NCBI RefSeq assembly: GCF_024585265.1
Contig: NZ_CP036533.1
Span: forward strand, 7,883,001-7,947,000
Direction of reading: 5' to 3'
Length of the DNA: 64,000 nucleotides
Origin: Bradyrhizobium sp. WBAH42
GTDB taxonomy: Bacteria; Pseudomonadota; Alphaproteobacteria; Rhizobiales; Xanthobacteraceae
Shown here: positions 52,971 through 62,411 of the stretch, piece by piece
Layout: every line of letters starts with the position of its first letter
How positions within the stretch are numbered: position 1 is the stretch's first letter
Notes under the pieces: model-generated
What the model was told of the DNA's origin: nothing
What the model saw: the letters and a program-made list of their open reading frames with translations, nothing else
Database searches by the model: none
Position numbers and translations under genes: made by a program

Positions 52971-54398
52971 TCAACCCGCGATCTCGATCGCTTTTGAAGC
53001 GGGGTGCCGGAGCGCTCGTCCGATCTGAGCGAATTGGTGGAACATGACAAATAGCGCGATCATTCCGGTGCCCAGCTCAGCGATTGCTTGACTGGCCAAA
53101 AGTCCGTTGAAACCCCACATGAGCGGGAACAGCAGTACGGCCGGTATGAAGAGATATCCCTGCCTCGCCAACGAAACAACTGCACTGAGTCGTGCTCTCC
53201 CGAACGACTGAAGCATCGTTGTCACGACGCTCTGAATACCAAAAAGCCCAAAAAAGAGATGGAAGACGATGCAGGTCGAGACCGCAATTTTCGTGACATT
53301 CTCGCTATCACTGAACAGCCCGACCAAGGGCCGGGCAAAAATCACAATGGCCGCAGAATAGGCAACGGAAAGAGCGACAGTCATCGAAAGCATCAACTTC
53401 GCAGCCTTCAATACGCGAGCAAAGTCTCGTGCGCCCCAACCGAAACCCAGGACGGCTTGAGAGCCTATACAGAAGCCGGTGACAGGCAGTGCGCCGATCG
53501 TCAGCAATCGCACAGCTATTCCCACGGCGGCGATCGAATCGTCGCCGAACGGCGCAGCAGCTCCGTATAAGAGCATAAAGCTAACGGCAGATAAAATGCT
53601 GGTTATACTCGCCGGCGCCCCTATGAATGCGAGCTGTCTGATGCGATCTCCTCGCGCCGAGATGTGAGATGCCCTGACGCGGACTGTTCCGCGATCATTC
53701 ATAAAATACGCGATATAGAGGCTTATGGCTGCGATCTGAGATACCAGCGTTGCGAGGGCTGCGCCTCGCACGCCCAAGTCTAGTAAGAATATGAAGACCG
53801 GATCGAGCACCGCGTTCAGGATGAAGGCGGTCATCATCGTCCACATGCTGAATCGTGTGTTACCCTCGGCTCTGACGATGAAGCCGCTGACCATGTTTAG
53901 AAGCATCACGGTGTACCCGAACAAAAGCGTCGCCGCGTAGTCGAGCGCCATGGGCGCAATGGTTGGAGTTGCTCCGAGCGTTACAAAGATCCCTCGCAGG
54001 TTTAGAAGCAAAGCGACAGTCAAGGTGATGCCGATTGGCGCGGCGAGCGCGAGCGCGGTGCTCGCGCCTCGGCTCGCCTCCAGGTAGTCACCAGCGCCAA
54101 AATGACGAGATATGAACGACGCTGTTCCAACCCCGATTCCCTGTCCGACTGCCGTAAGCAAGACCACGATGGGCAAGGTCATGCTGACAGCTGCCATCGC
54201 CTGCACGCCAAGTGCGCCAACAAAGACAAAGTTGACGACCTGCTGAGACGCGTTGATCGATAAGCCAATAATAGACGGAATGGCGAGCCGCAGCATAAGG
54301 CTCGAAAGGTTGGGGTCCGATAGATTGATGTGCTGCTTATTCCTTGGCATTACATCGCGATCGTTCTCGACGGCGAAATCCGTATCTGGATTATCCAT
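52971..54398 (-). CDS. MATE family efflux transporter
   Basis: 475 residues, 12 hydrophobic segments in two MatE halves: LRLAIPSIIGLSINASQQVV with VGALGVQAMAAVSMTLPIVV, and ISARGDRIRQLAFIGAPASI with VGIAVRLLTIGALPVTGFCI. Na+ or H+ driven drug or metabolite exporter. Its start overlaps the end of the NRPS gene by eight bases, so it is the export gene of that cluster. It looks intact although the NRPS before it is frameshifted. An ATG 16 codons in (MPRNKQH) is an alternative start. Confidence 0.9.
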   Translation of the reverse strand: MDNPDTDFAVENDRDVMPRNKQHINLSDPNLSSLMLRLAIPSIIGLSINASQQVVNFVFVGALGVQAMAAVSMTLPIVVLLTAVGQGIGVGTASFISRHFGAGDYLEASRGASTALALAAPIGITLTVALLLNLRGIFVTLGATPTIAPMALDYAATLLFGYTVMLLNMVSGFIVRAEGNTRFSMWTMMTAFILNAVLDPVFIFLLDLGVRGAALATLVSQIAAISLYIAYFMNDRGTVRVRASHISARGDRIRQLAFIGAPASITSILSAVSFMLLYGAAAPFGDDSIAAVGIAVRLLTIGALPVTGFCIGSQAVLGFGWGARDFARVLKAAKLMLSMTVALSVAYSAAIVIFARPLVGLFSDSENVTKIAVSTCIVFHLFFGLFGIQSVVTTMLQSFGRARLSAVVSLARQGYLFIPAVLLFPLMWGFNGLLASQAIAELGTGMIALFVMFHQFAQIGRALRHPASKAIEIAG

Positions 54399-57183
54399 GG
54401 ATTACTGCGTCGTCCACTTTTCCGAATTCCTTGATCGTCTGCAACAGCTCCCGTTGCAACACCGTGCAAAGATTGCGGGTCATTTCATAGCCGAGCTTGG
54501 TCGAATTGTACGTCGTATCGATCTGTAGACGGCCGTCTCGATATCCGACTCTGAACCAAAAGAGGTATTTCACAGCCGCCTCATCTACATCTTGGCCAAT
54601 CCAGAGTGGAGAAGGTGCCTTGGTTAGGAGACGTCGTGGAAAGTGGCGCTGCAAACCCGCTCGATAATTCAATCCAATTTTGGGTAAGGGCAGGCGATCG
54701 ATCCGGCTCCGCACGGCTGGATCTCGATTTAGGAATTTCATGGCCCGAAAGCCTATGCCGCTGCGGGGCATGGCATTGCGCTGGCGATATATTGAACGAG
54801 CACGATCGGCACGGAGATCCGATCTCGCGAGAATCAAGGGAAGCGGAACCATCTCGCTGACAACCCCGATAATCTGAGATGGATCGAGATCATCAAAGAG
54901 CCGACCTCTGGTTGAAATAAGGCTATCAATCCAGAGCGAATAGTTGCCGAAAACGCGTCCAAAGGAACCAGATATGGCGGCAAGAAACACATCAAAGTCC
55001 TGACAGTCCGCAGATCTGGCTGCAATATTGAGGAGATCAGCTGTGGCGATTCTATCAATCTCGAAATGGTACTTGGCCTGATCTTCCCAAAGCGCTTGGC
55101 AGTTCGCCTCATCCGTGCGGCCTTCAAGACGTGCATAGTAAAGCTCTCTCGCACTCACTTCCGAAAAGCTCGCGCCGCCCGATGAAGTGTCGCTGACGTG
55201 CAAATCGAACTGATCGTAGTCGATGCTCTCCCAGTATTTGAGTTCGGTTGGCGCTTCGCTGTTAGCGTAGTGCTCGAGGCGCTTCAACCATCCAGAGAGC
55301 GTTTGTATGCTCTCGGGACCGCTCACGGCGTGGCCTGAGGCAAGGGCGTTGTACGCCGCATCCAATGCTTCCAAGAACAATCGATAGCCTATCCCGTCCG
55401 CCACAAAATGATGCATCAAGACCAGCAGATAGTAATCGCCCCTTTCCGATGTGCGGAACGCCGTGACGTGAACAAGAGACGTCTGGCCATCAAACCGAAA
55501 GGTATGTTGACGTCTTGCAGAGATGCTTTCGATGGCCTCACGCTGCTGTAGGCCGGTCATTCCGACAAGATCGATTTCCTCAACGAGGCGTTGGGCCACA
55601 GAAGGTTTTATTGTCAGGCGTAGACCATCGTCGATTCGGGTAATACGGAGTCTGAGGCCTTCGTGCCTGTCTATGACCTGGGTAAGGGCACGCTCCAGGA
55701 GCGTGATATTCAGGACCACGCCGGGCAAGAAGAACAGATCGCCGATGTTGAAATGCTCGTCAAAGCCTGAAAGACGGTTCCAAGATGAGATTGCGGGGGT
55801 AACTCGCAATGAGCCATCTGCGGAAGGGGAGCTATGCAGTGTAACCGCCGCTCCCGCTGCCGCCAATTCCCTGATGGTGGGTGTTCGATAGAGTTGATTG
55901 ACAGTGAGATTTAACCCCGCTTTGCGCGCCAGCGTGACGCAGCGCACGCTCAGAAGCGAGTTTCCGCCGATATCAAAGAAGCTCCGATCGATTCCGACCC
56001 GCTTAGCGCCTAATAGATCCTGCCAGATCCCAGCAAGGATAAGCTCCTCCCTCGTGCAAGGTTCAGCAGATCGAGAAGGCCCGAATTCGCGGTAAGGAAC
56101 GGACGACAATCGAGCTCGATCTACCTTTCCACTCGCCGTAAGGGGGATGCTGTCAACCAAACGGAAGGCGGAGGGAATCATGTAGGATGGCAATGTTTGG
56201 CGCAGGTGGGTGACAAGATCTCCAGAACTTAGACTTTCGCGAGCCGGAACCACGCTTGCGCTCAAGCGACGCTGGTCATCCATGCCCTCTGCGAAGACTG
56301 CAGCCTTTGCGATTGCCGGATGTGACTCGAGGGCTGTTTCGACCTCCTCCAGCTCGATACGAAAGCCGCGAACCTTGATCTGGTTGTCCGAGCGGCCGAA
56401 AATCTGGAGGAGACCGCTGGTTGAGATGCGTGCGATATCGCCAGTTCGATAAAGAACGCTGTATTGTCCGTGATCATGCGGATTGGGTACGAAACAGCGG
56501 TTGGTCCGATCTTGATCCTGCCAGTACCCAGCGCTCAAGCAGCGTCCCGCGATGCACAATTCGCCAGAAGCTCCGACAGGGACTCTCTTCAAATGAGCAT
56601 CGAGCACGTAGAGCTTGACGTTATCGATTGGACGCCCAACAGGGACGAGCGACGAGCCGTCGTGGTCCGACGTATCATAGACTGCTGCATTGGATGCACA
56701 TTCCGTAGCACCATAGAAGTTCCACAAGGGCACGTCCGGGAAATGCGCACGCCAGCGAACGGGGAGCGAGGAAGGCATCGGTTCAGCGCTGCTTGTAACC
56801 AACCGCAAGGTCGTCGGTTGCGGGTGCCGTTCCTGGGAAGCAATGAGGCCGGACAAAAGCGGCGGCGAGGCAAATAAGCGTGTCACGCGATGTCTAGCCA
56901 GCGTGCACAACAATAGATCTGGATCCAGCAACTGCTCTTGGGTCAGGATCAGCGCGGGTACACCTCTCAGAAGTCCCCCAAGGTACTCCCAAGCGGAGGC
57001 GACAAGTGATGCGGACTTCTGGACAGCTATGACGTCTGTACTATCGAAGGGAAAGCGTCGCCACATCCAGTGCAATCGATTGAGAATTGCCGACTCTGGT
57101 ATAAGAACCCCCTTCGCCTTTCCGGTTGAAGATGACGTGTATATAAGCAATTCGCTGAGCCGGCGGTGTGCCGTCGCGCTCAA
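54391..57183 (-). CDS. NRPS, 3' part after frameshift: rest of A2, T2, terminal C domain
   Basis: 930 codons; the true reading enters at about 57145, where a missing TA shifts the frame (see the 5' part). Order: A domain from motif A3 (YTSSSTGKAKG) through WNFYGATE (A5), YRTGDIARI (A7) and GKVDRARL (A10); carrier domain FFDIGGNSLLSVR near 405; condensation domain with an intact LMHHFVADG near 580. No thioesterase or reductase follows, so the terminal C domain would release the product, perhaps onto an amine or alcohol. In A2 the position of the amino-group-binding Asp235 (GrsA numbering) aligns with Val (SLVASAWEY), so the substrate may not be a normal alpha-amino acid. MATE gene overlaps the stop. 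Confidence 0.85.
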   Translation of the reverse strand: MSATAHRRLSELLIYTSSSTGKAKGVLIPESAILNRLHWMWRRFPFDSTDVIAVQKSASLVASAWEYLGGLLRGVPALILTQEQLLDPDLLLCTLARHRVTRLFASPPLLSGLIASQERHPQPTTLRLVTSSAEPMPSSLPVRWRAHFPDVPLWNFYGATECASNAAVYDTSDHDGSSLVPVGRPIDNVKLYVLDAHLKRVPVGASGELCIAGRCLSAGYWQDQDRTNRCFVPNPHDHGQYSVLYRTGDIARISTSGLLQIFGRSDNQIKVRGFRIELEEVETALESHPAIAKAAVFAEGMDDQRRLSASVVPARESLSSGDLVTHLRQTLPSYMIPSAFRLVDSIPLTASGKVDRARLSSVPYREFGPSRSAEPCTREELILAGIWQDLLGAKRVGIDRSFFDIGGNSLLSVRCVTLARKAGLNLTVNQLYRTPTIRELAAAGAAVTLHSSPSADGSLRVTPAISSWNRLSGFDEHFNIGDLFFLPGVVLNITLLERALTQVIDRHEGLRLRITRIDDGLRLTIKPSVAQRLVEEIDLVGMTGLQQREAIESISARRQHTFRFDGQTSLVHVTAFRTSERGDYYLLVLMHHFVADGIGYRLFLEALDAAYNALASGHAVSGPESIQTLSGWLKRLEHYANSEAPTELKYWESIDYDQFDLHVSDTSSGGASFSEVSARELYYARLEGRTDEANCQALWEDQAKYHFEIDRIATADLLNIAARSADCQDFDVFLAAISGSFGRVFGNYSLWIDSLISTRGRLFDDLDPSQIIGVVSEMVPLPLILARSDLRADRARSIYRQRNAMPRSGIGFRAMKFLNRDPAVRSRIDRLPLPKIGLNYRAGLQRHFPRRLLTKAPSPLWIGQDVDEAAVKYLFWFRVGYRDGRLQIDTTYNSTKLGYEMTRNLCTVLQRELLQTIKEFGKVDDAVIHG

Positions 57184-60100
57184 GCTTCTGCGCTGGCGCG
57201 CAGCTCCCTCCCAAGGTTAATAGACAAATCGACGGCATGTCAAAACCGAGGTCGAACCTATTTGCGTGAACCAACAGCTTTGCCTGACTATCTCGGAGGA
57301 TGTGTTCGATGCGATCACGTGGATAATCGGGGGATATAGGGACAACAATGGACTGCAATGCTCGTGCGGCAAGAATAACAGCTGCCACGTCGGGCGATCG
57401 GTCGACCAGCATGGCGACCATATCACCAGCCCCTAGGCCCGAAGCCAACAGTTGCGACCTGATAGCTGTTACACGCTCACGCAGGTGGTTGAATGTGATT
57501 TCACCGAAATCACCAAAATACGCCACTTGGTTGGGATGGGAGGCACTTATTTGCTCGAACGCTTCAATAAGCGGACATTCATTCGTATATGGCTGCGCCG
57601 CCCCATCCAGCGAGTCCAGCATCGTGATATCTGACGCGCTGACGCAACTCAGATCGTTAATTGGCGCAAGCGGCTTCTCAATGCAGGCTGCAATCAGACA
57701 GCGTAAATTCTCTGCCATGCGAAGAATCAGATCGCTGGAAAATATGTCTTCCGCATACGCTAGCTGAAGGGCAATTTCGTCGCCCTGCTCTTGTGCGTAC
57801 AATGTCAGGTCGAATTTTACATAGCCGGTGTCATATTCGCGGAATGACAGATCCAGCTCATGTGGGCCATGTGGCTCCGCGGCCTCGGAGTACATGTTGA
57901 ACATGACCTGGAAGATCGGCGATCGATCCGCTTCGCGATGTAGCTGGGTATCCCTTACCATCCAGCCGAAAGGATATGCCGAATTTGCGATGGCATCGCT
58001 GACCAAGCTATGGATGCGCAAGGCATGAGCTGTAAAGGACTGCTCGACATCGATCGCGGTGCGGATTGGCAGCATATTGAGGAAAAAGCCAACAATATCA
58101 GCGCTGCCAGGTTGATCTCGTACCACGTGCGGTATGCCAACGATAATATCGTCCTGACCGCTATACATCCGCAGCAGCAGCTTGAAGCATGCCAGGAGTG
58201 TTGTCGAGGTGGTGCACCTATGTCGATACGCAAACTCCCGTATCTGATTGGAGAGCTCGCTATCAAGCAGCACCGGATGCGAGGTGCCGCGATAGGAATT
58301 GGTCTGCGGCCGCGCGCGTCCCGTTCCAAGCGAAAGCACCGGCGGATTATCACCGATTTGACCACGCCAATAGCTCCGTTGGTTGGCCAGCGCCTCTGGG
58401 GTAGCGTGCTGTGTTTCCCAGACCGCGTAAGTCGAGAGTGACGCCCGGTTCTCTGGCAAAAATGCCGCGGCATCCGCGTACCTTTGCCGAAGATCCCTAA
58501 GTAGAACTGAGATCGACCATGCATCGATGATAATTTCGTGAGCGGTGATTAGTATGAGATGATTGTCAGGGCCAAAACGGATCATGCGCGCGCGAAACAA
58601 ATGGCCTTGGCAGAGATCAAAGCTGCCGTTCAGCTCCATTCGCCGTAACTCAGCGACCAACTCCTCCGCTTGCTGAGGTGTCAGATGAGATGCATCAGTC
58701 AATTCAAGAGCGCATTGCGGAGCCTCAAAAAGCTGAACCGGACCGTCCTCGTCGATAAAGCGGGCCGAAAGTGCCTGATGGGCATGAATGACATCGCTCC
58801 AGGCGCGATTGAATGCGGCCAGATCGATGAGATTCCTTATTCGTATTCCACCTTGAATGACGTAGTTCCGGGCAGACGGATCGAGCTGCGAGAGAAACCA
58901 TAGGTGCTCCTGAACCCGCGTCAGAGGCGATCGCGCAAGCTTTCCGGTTGCCGGGGCTATGCACGGTTCGGATTCGATTTGGGCCGAGATCGACGCCGCA
59001 AGAGATCGGATCGTTCCATTCAGGACGAGCCTGAAATCCGGTCTCACTCCGAGCTGGATCTGCAACTGACCCAATATGAGCATTGCCCGGAGCGAGTCGC
59101 CGCCGAGGGTTATGAACTGGTCATTCACGCCGATGTTCCTAATACGTAGAACGGCGGACCAGATCTGACACAGCTTGGCTTCGAGCTCTGTTTGCGGCTC
59201 TGCAAATGGCGTCGGCAAGAGAGGGCGGACACTGGTCGGGTCCGGCAATGCTCCAAAATCAACCTTTCCGTTTCTTGTCAGTGGGATATCGTCGACGTGG
59301 ATGATCCGTTCTGGAAGCATGTAGGTGGGAAGCGCTTCGGCAAGAAAGTCCTGAAGCTCGCTTTGCGCCAGTTCAGCGGGAGCTGATACATACGCGAAGA
59401 GGCGTCTCGAGCCACTTTCTTCCCCCCCGGCCCTCGTTATATCTCTCGCCGTAAGCTTTGCGCCTGCGCAGGAGGCGACCACGACGGCGCCGCGCACTAG
59501 ATGATGAGCGGAGAGGCGGGCTTCGATTTCTCCCAACTCAATTCTGTGCCCGCGGATTTTGACCTGACGATCCCGTCGACCGAGACATTCCAAAAGACCA
59601 TCAGAACGAACGCGCCCGAGATCACCTGTCCTGTATAGGCGCTGAAAGGATGGGTCGCTCGAGAACGGGTTTGGCCCAAAGGCATCCTTGGTGCGGACAT
59701 CGTCATTGACGTAACCAGCAGCGACACCAACGCCGCTAACACAGATTTCGCCGACCTCTCCCGTGTTGCACAGCCGCGGTCCGTCGGCGACATAAACCTC
59801 AAGGTTCGAAATCGGTTCGCCGATCGGAACATAAGAGTCAGCCAGCCCAGGCGGCACGGAAACCAGATGATGCGTAACTCCGTCCGCGCACTCGGTCGGC
59901 CCATAGTGGTTAAGAATGGGGACCTCGGGATACAAGCCAAGCCAGGCGCGGGCCAATCCGGGTGTTAAGGGTTCTCCGACCGTAGAAATGATTCGCAAGC
60001 TCAGAGCCCGCTCAACCGCCGCAAGCGACTGCAGATAGTCAACAAAAACCGCAAGCATCGAGGGAACGAATTGAACAACCGTCACGCCGTTACCTTGAAT

Positions 60101-60853
60101 TGCTTTGAGGAGGGTCACCGGCGATCTCAGTGTCGTATCATCAATAATCGCGACACAGCCTCCTACACAAAGCCCTGCCAGCAGCTGCCACAGCGATATG
60201 TCAAAGCAGTGCGATGCCGTCTGAGCGATGCAATCGGTCCGAGAGAGGGCTAAGGCATCAATCTTTGCCGCCAAATGATTGTTGAGGGCTGCGCGCTCGA
60301 TCATTGCGCCCTTAGGCTGGCCGGTCGAACCAGACGTAAATAGAATGTAGGCGGGCCCATTATCACTTGACGATGGCACCACAGACGAAGTCTGACCCTG
60401 TCGTAACGCCGCCTCCATCGGCATGAATGGCGTGGCGCCCTTGCTATTCGCCTGGAAGAACAGGCCGAGCGAATCCAGCTGGTGTGGGCCAACAATCAGA
60501 GCGCAGCGGCTCTGCTCGATCATGAATGATGCACGCGAAACCGGCAACGACGGATCGAGCGGCAGGTACGTTGATCCAGCTTTCACGATTGCAACTACCG
60601 CTGTCGCCCAGTCGAGGTCGCGCTCACCCCAATAGCCGACGACCGCATCGTAGGCACCCTGCGCTCGTAAGGTCCTTGCGAGGGCATCCGATCTTAATCG
60701 CAGCGCATCGTAGGTGAGTTCGGCTGCCCTGTACCTCAGCGCAACCCTCTCTGGATGCGATAGTGCAAAGCGATCAATCGCCTTGATCGCATCGATAGGT
60801 TGACGTTCCACGCCGGATCGAGTTTCTATAGGCATACGCGTCCCGCCATTCAT
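57041..60853 (-). CDS. NRPS, 5' part: A1, T1, C (HExxxDA), start of A2
   Basis: 1270 codons. Order: A1 (about 20-530; ILFTSGSTGQPKG at 170, NHYGPTE, YRTGDLGRV, GKVDFGAL), carrier T1 with TLGGDSLRAM (about 590), condensation domain (about 640-1060), then the first 130 residues of A2. Initiation without a C domain means A1 loads the starter; its selectivity pocket starts with the usual Asp (HCFDISLWQL). The C domain core reads TAHEIIIDAWS, HExxxDA instead of HHxxxDG. The frame breaks at TATATA 57140-57145, after RIAYI; adding one TA gives RIAYIYTSSSTGK in phase with the 3' part. Start is the ATG at 60853 or 60835; GGCGGG fits the latter. Confidence 0.88.
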   Translation of the reverse strand: MNGGTRMPIETRSGVERQPIDAIKAIDRFALSHPERVALRYRAAELTYDALRLRSDALARTLRAQGAYDAVVGYWGERDLDWATAVVAIVKAGSTYLPLDPSLPVSRASFMIEQSRCALIVGPHQLDSLGLFFQANSKGATPFMPMEAALRQGQTSSVVPSSSDNGPAYILFTSGSTGQPKGAMIERAALNNHLAAKIDALALSRTDCIAQTASHCFDISLWQLLAGLCVGGCVAIIDDTTLRSPVTLLKAIQGNGVTVVQFVPSMLAVFVDYLQSLAAVERALSLRIISTVGEPLTPGLARAWLGLYPEVPILNHYGPTECADGVTHHLVSVPPGLADSYVPIGEPISNLEVYVADGPRLCNTGEVGEICVSGVGVAAGYVNDDVRTKDAFGPNPFSSDPSFQRLYRTGDLGRVRSDGLLECLGRRDRQVKIRGHRIELGEIEARLSAHHLVRGAVVVASCAGAKLTARDITRAGGEESGSRRLFAYVSAPAELAQSELQDFLAEALPTYMLPERIIHVDDIPLTRNGKVDFGALPDPTSVRPLLPTPFAEPQTELEAKLCQIWSAVLRIRNIGVNDQFITLGGDSLRAMLILGQLQIQLGVRPDFRLVLNGTIRSLAASISAQIESEPCIAPATGKLARSPLTRVQEHLWFLSQLDPSARNYVIQGGIRIRNLIDLAAFNRAWSDVIHAHQALSARFIDEDGPVQLFEAPQCALELTDASHLTPQQAEELVAELRRMELNGSFDLCQGHLFRARMIRFGPDNHLILITAHEIIIDAWSISVLLRDLRQRYADAAAFLPENRASLSTYAVWETQHATPEALANQRSYWRGQIGDNPPVLSLGTGRARPQTNSYRGTSHPVLLDSELSNQIREFAYRHRCTTSTTLLACFKLLLRMYSGQDDIIVGIPHVVRDQPGSADIVGFFLNMLPIRTAIDVEQSFTAHALRIHSLVSDAIANSAYPFGWMVRDTQLHREADRSPIFQVMFNMYSEAAEPHGPHELDLSFREYDTGYVKFDLTLYAQEQGDEIALQLAYAEDIFSSDLILRMAENLRCLIAACIEKPLAPINDLSCVSASDITMLDSLDGAAQPYTNECPLIEAFEQISASHPNQVAYFGDFGEITFNHLRERVTAIRSQLLASGLGAGDMVAMLVDRSPDVAAVILAARALQSIVVPISPDYPRDRIEHILRDSQAKLLVHANRFDLGFDMPSICLLTLGGSCAPAQKLERDGTPPAQRIAYIHVIFNRKGEGGSYTRVGNSQSIALDVATLSLR
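57140..57145. repeat. TA-dinucleotide tract at the NRPS frameshift
   Basis: TATATA; one more TA restores a single open frame through the A3 motif of A2. Dinucleotide slippage is the simplest cause. It may be a fixed mutation, a sequencing or assembly error, or a reversible switch. Confidence 0.65.
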
Positions 60854-60891
60854 CCCCTTCTACGGCCCTCAAATCAGAAACTTGTTGGTAG

Positions 60892-60901
60892 CCCCCCCCC
60901 C
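60892..60901. repeat. C10 homopolymer upstream of the NRPS
   Basis: Ten Cs in a row (G10 on the coding strand of the NRPS) 39-48 bases before its longest start codon. Long single-base runs in promoters can vary in length and alter promoter spacing. The surrounding 60854-61400 holds no convincing gene. Confidence 0.5.
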
Positions 60902-61407
60902 GCGTTCACGCAATTGCTCTGCGGCCAGAATCGCGTCATTCGGATCTGTCCCGGGCCGTTTGGTCTTGCCATACTTCCCGGAAACGACGAGGGCATTCTT
61001 ATCGCCATCAAAGCAGTTCTGTGCAGCAGTGAAGTACACTCAGTGAACTGAATCCTCGCCGACCCACAGCAACTGACGTGCCAGCTTTGGCAAAGACAAT
61101 TCATGCGCTTTGCGCCGGCCCGGCGGCGGCCTCGCATCTTTGTGTCAGGCTCCGAACATAGGGGGCGTCTTCAACCGAACAGTGTCATGTCGGGTTAACT
61201 GCCGTCGTGGCTGGACAAGACGTAACCGGTATGAGCTCCCACGTAGCAGGGATCAGCAGGTGCGTGCGCAGCGCCATTCAGTATTGGACCCAGCGCCTCG
61301 ACGGCCGCTGGAATATCGAGGTGGGCATTGCAGAGAAAGTCCTCGGTCCCGGCAAGCGGCTCGTCTTCCTGGGGTTCGTAGAGATAACCTTGTAGACGGG
61401 GAGCCGG
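60902..61407. other. Gene-poor stretch upstream of the NRPS
   Basis: Half a kilobase of short frames on both strands. A 62-residue plus-strand frame at 61207-61395 (YWTQRLDGRWNIEVGIAEKV) and an antisense frame at 61195-61536 compete; neither is convincing. The NRPS promoter must lie at the left end. Confidence 0.3.
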
Positions 61408-61600
61408 ATGATGCCCAGCACGTTCTCGCCGCACAAGATCGACAACGCTATACGCGACCTGGAGCAAAAAGTCGCTTACGGTGCAGAAATCAGCCATGAG
61501 GAGCTTGCGAGCGACGTTCTGCGGATTTCGAAGCATCTTTGAGATGAACTCGAAGCTCCGCTCAAGGTAATCGATAGTCTAAAGGATCACACCGGCCCCG
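61408..61600 (+). pseudogene. Damaged copy of the 62412 small gene
   Basis: Begins MMPSTFSPHKIDNAIRDLEQ, then KVAYGAEISHEELASDVLRI, and meets TGA at 61540-61542 where the intact copy has CGA-type Arg (RLRDELEA becomes HL-stop-DELEA). The similarity continues past the stop for about 45 bases. Also the bases before the ATG (GGAGCCGGA) agree with the other copy. About 80% of positions match by eye, so the duplication is old or the copies came separately. Confidence 0.7.
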
Positions 61601-62084
61601 GTTCGGCAGGCCGCTCGAGGTGGGTGGCCCCTTCGATCTAAACAGCGGGAAAGCTAGCGGGGCGGAGACAGCGCTAACTCCCCACACGGCCAGCCTCAAG
61701 CAGCGAAATAAGCTGACCTGAGCTTATCGCTCGCAGAACGAGCATAACTACCGTAACGGGGCTTAGCCCGCGATTGAAGCAGCGCGGGCGCGCCTCGGCG
61801 CCGACAATGCGAGCGCCGCTGTCCCTGCCACACCCGCGCTGCCGTAAAGCTCGCGGCAGCGCGCTGTCCCTATCACGTGCCGCAGACTTCGGCGGCCAGC
61901 CTTCGCCCGTGGATTGGCAAGGCTGACCGGGCTAATTCGCAAGGGGGCCAACAAAGCAATATCGTCGAAAAGTACCGGAGGGCACCTATCAGCACCAGTG
62001 GGTTGCCGCGCCCCCGCGGGCATGCCATATCAGAGCGCTGGGCCTGCCATTGTCGAGCTGGCTCCACTCATAGGAGTAAGCGCC
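61601..62084. other. Stretch without a convincing gene
   Basis: Between the damaged copy and the next gene. Open frames exist upstream of 62085 in the same phase but without a ribosome site or protein-like character. Confidence 0.3.
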
Positions 62085-62393
62085 GTGCCCAGGACGGAAG
62101 TGGTAGCGGCAATCCAAGCATTCACGGATTACGTCCGTAGGCCAAGCCATACACCGGCAGAAGACACGTACGGGCCACAGCGAACTGAAGAACAGCTGGC
62201 CGATTGGCGATGCCGGGTCGAAGTTATCTGCTCAAAAATGAACGCGGTGGCGGATTGCCCTCTTTCGACCTTATCCGAATTCGAGGCGCTCAGACGCGAG
62301 ATGGGGACAGATTTTCCCGCAACGCCACCCGCTTTACTCAACCGTGTAGCGGACGCCTTTTACGCCGTGGTTCGGCGGATGCCGGCCCCTTAA
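62085..62393 (+). CDS. Hypothetical protein (GTG start)
   Basis: 102 residues. The GTG at 62085 is chosen because TAGGAG stands eight bases before it. Sequence VPRTEVVAAIQAFTDYVRRP, CRVEVICSKMNAVADCPLST then LSEFEALRREMGTDFPATPP, helical with three cysteines. No family recognised. The small gene at 62412 follows after 18 bases, so the pair is probably co-transcribed. Confidence 0.5.
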   Translation: MPRTEVVAAIQAFTDYVRRPSHTPAEDTYGPQRTEEQLADWRCRVEVICSKMNAVADCPLSTLSEFEALRREMGTDFPATPPALLNRVADAFYAVVRRMPAP

Positions 62394-62411
62394 TCACGAC
62401 GGAGCCGGACG

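Noticed and set aside
61195..61536. Minus-strand frame of 113 codons over the damaged small gene
   Set aside because: The same antisense frame is open in the intact copy at 62394-62663, as expected for a shadow of the plus-strand coding sequence.
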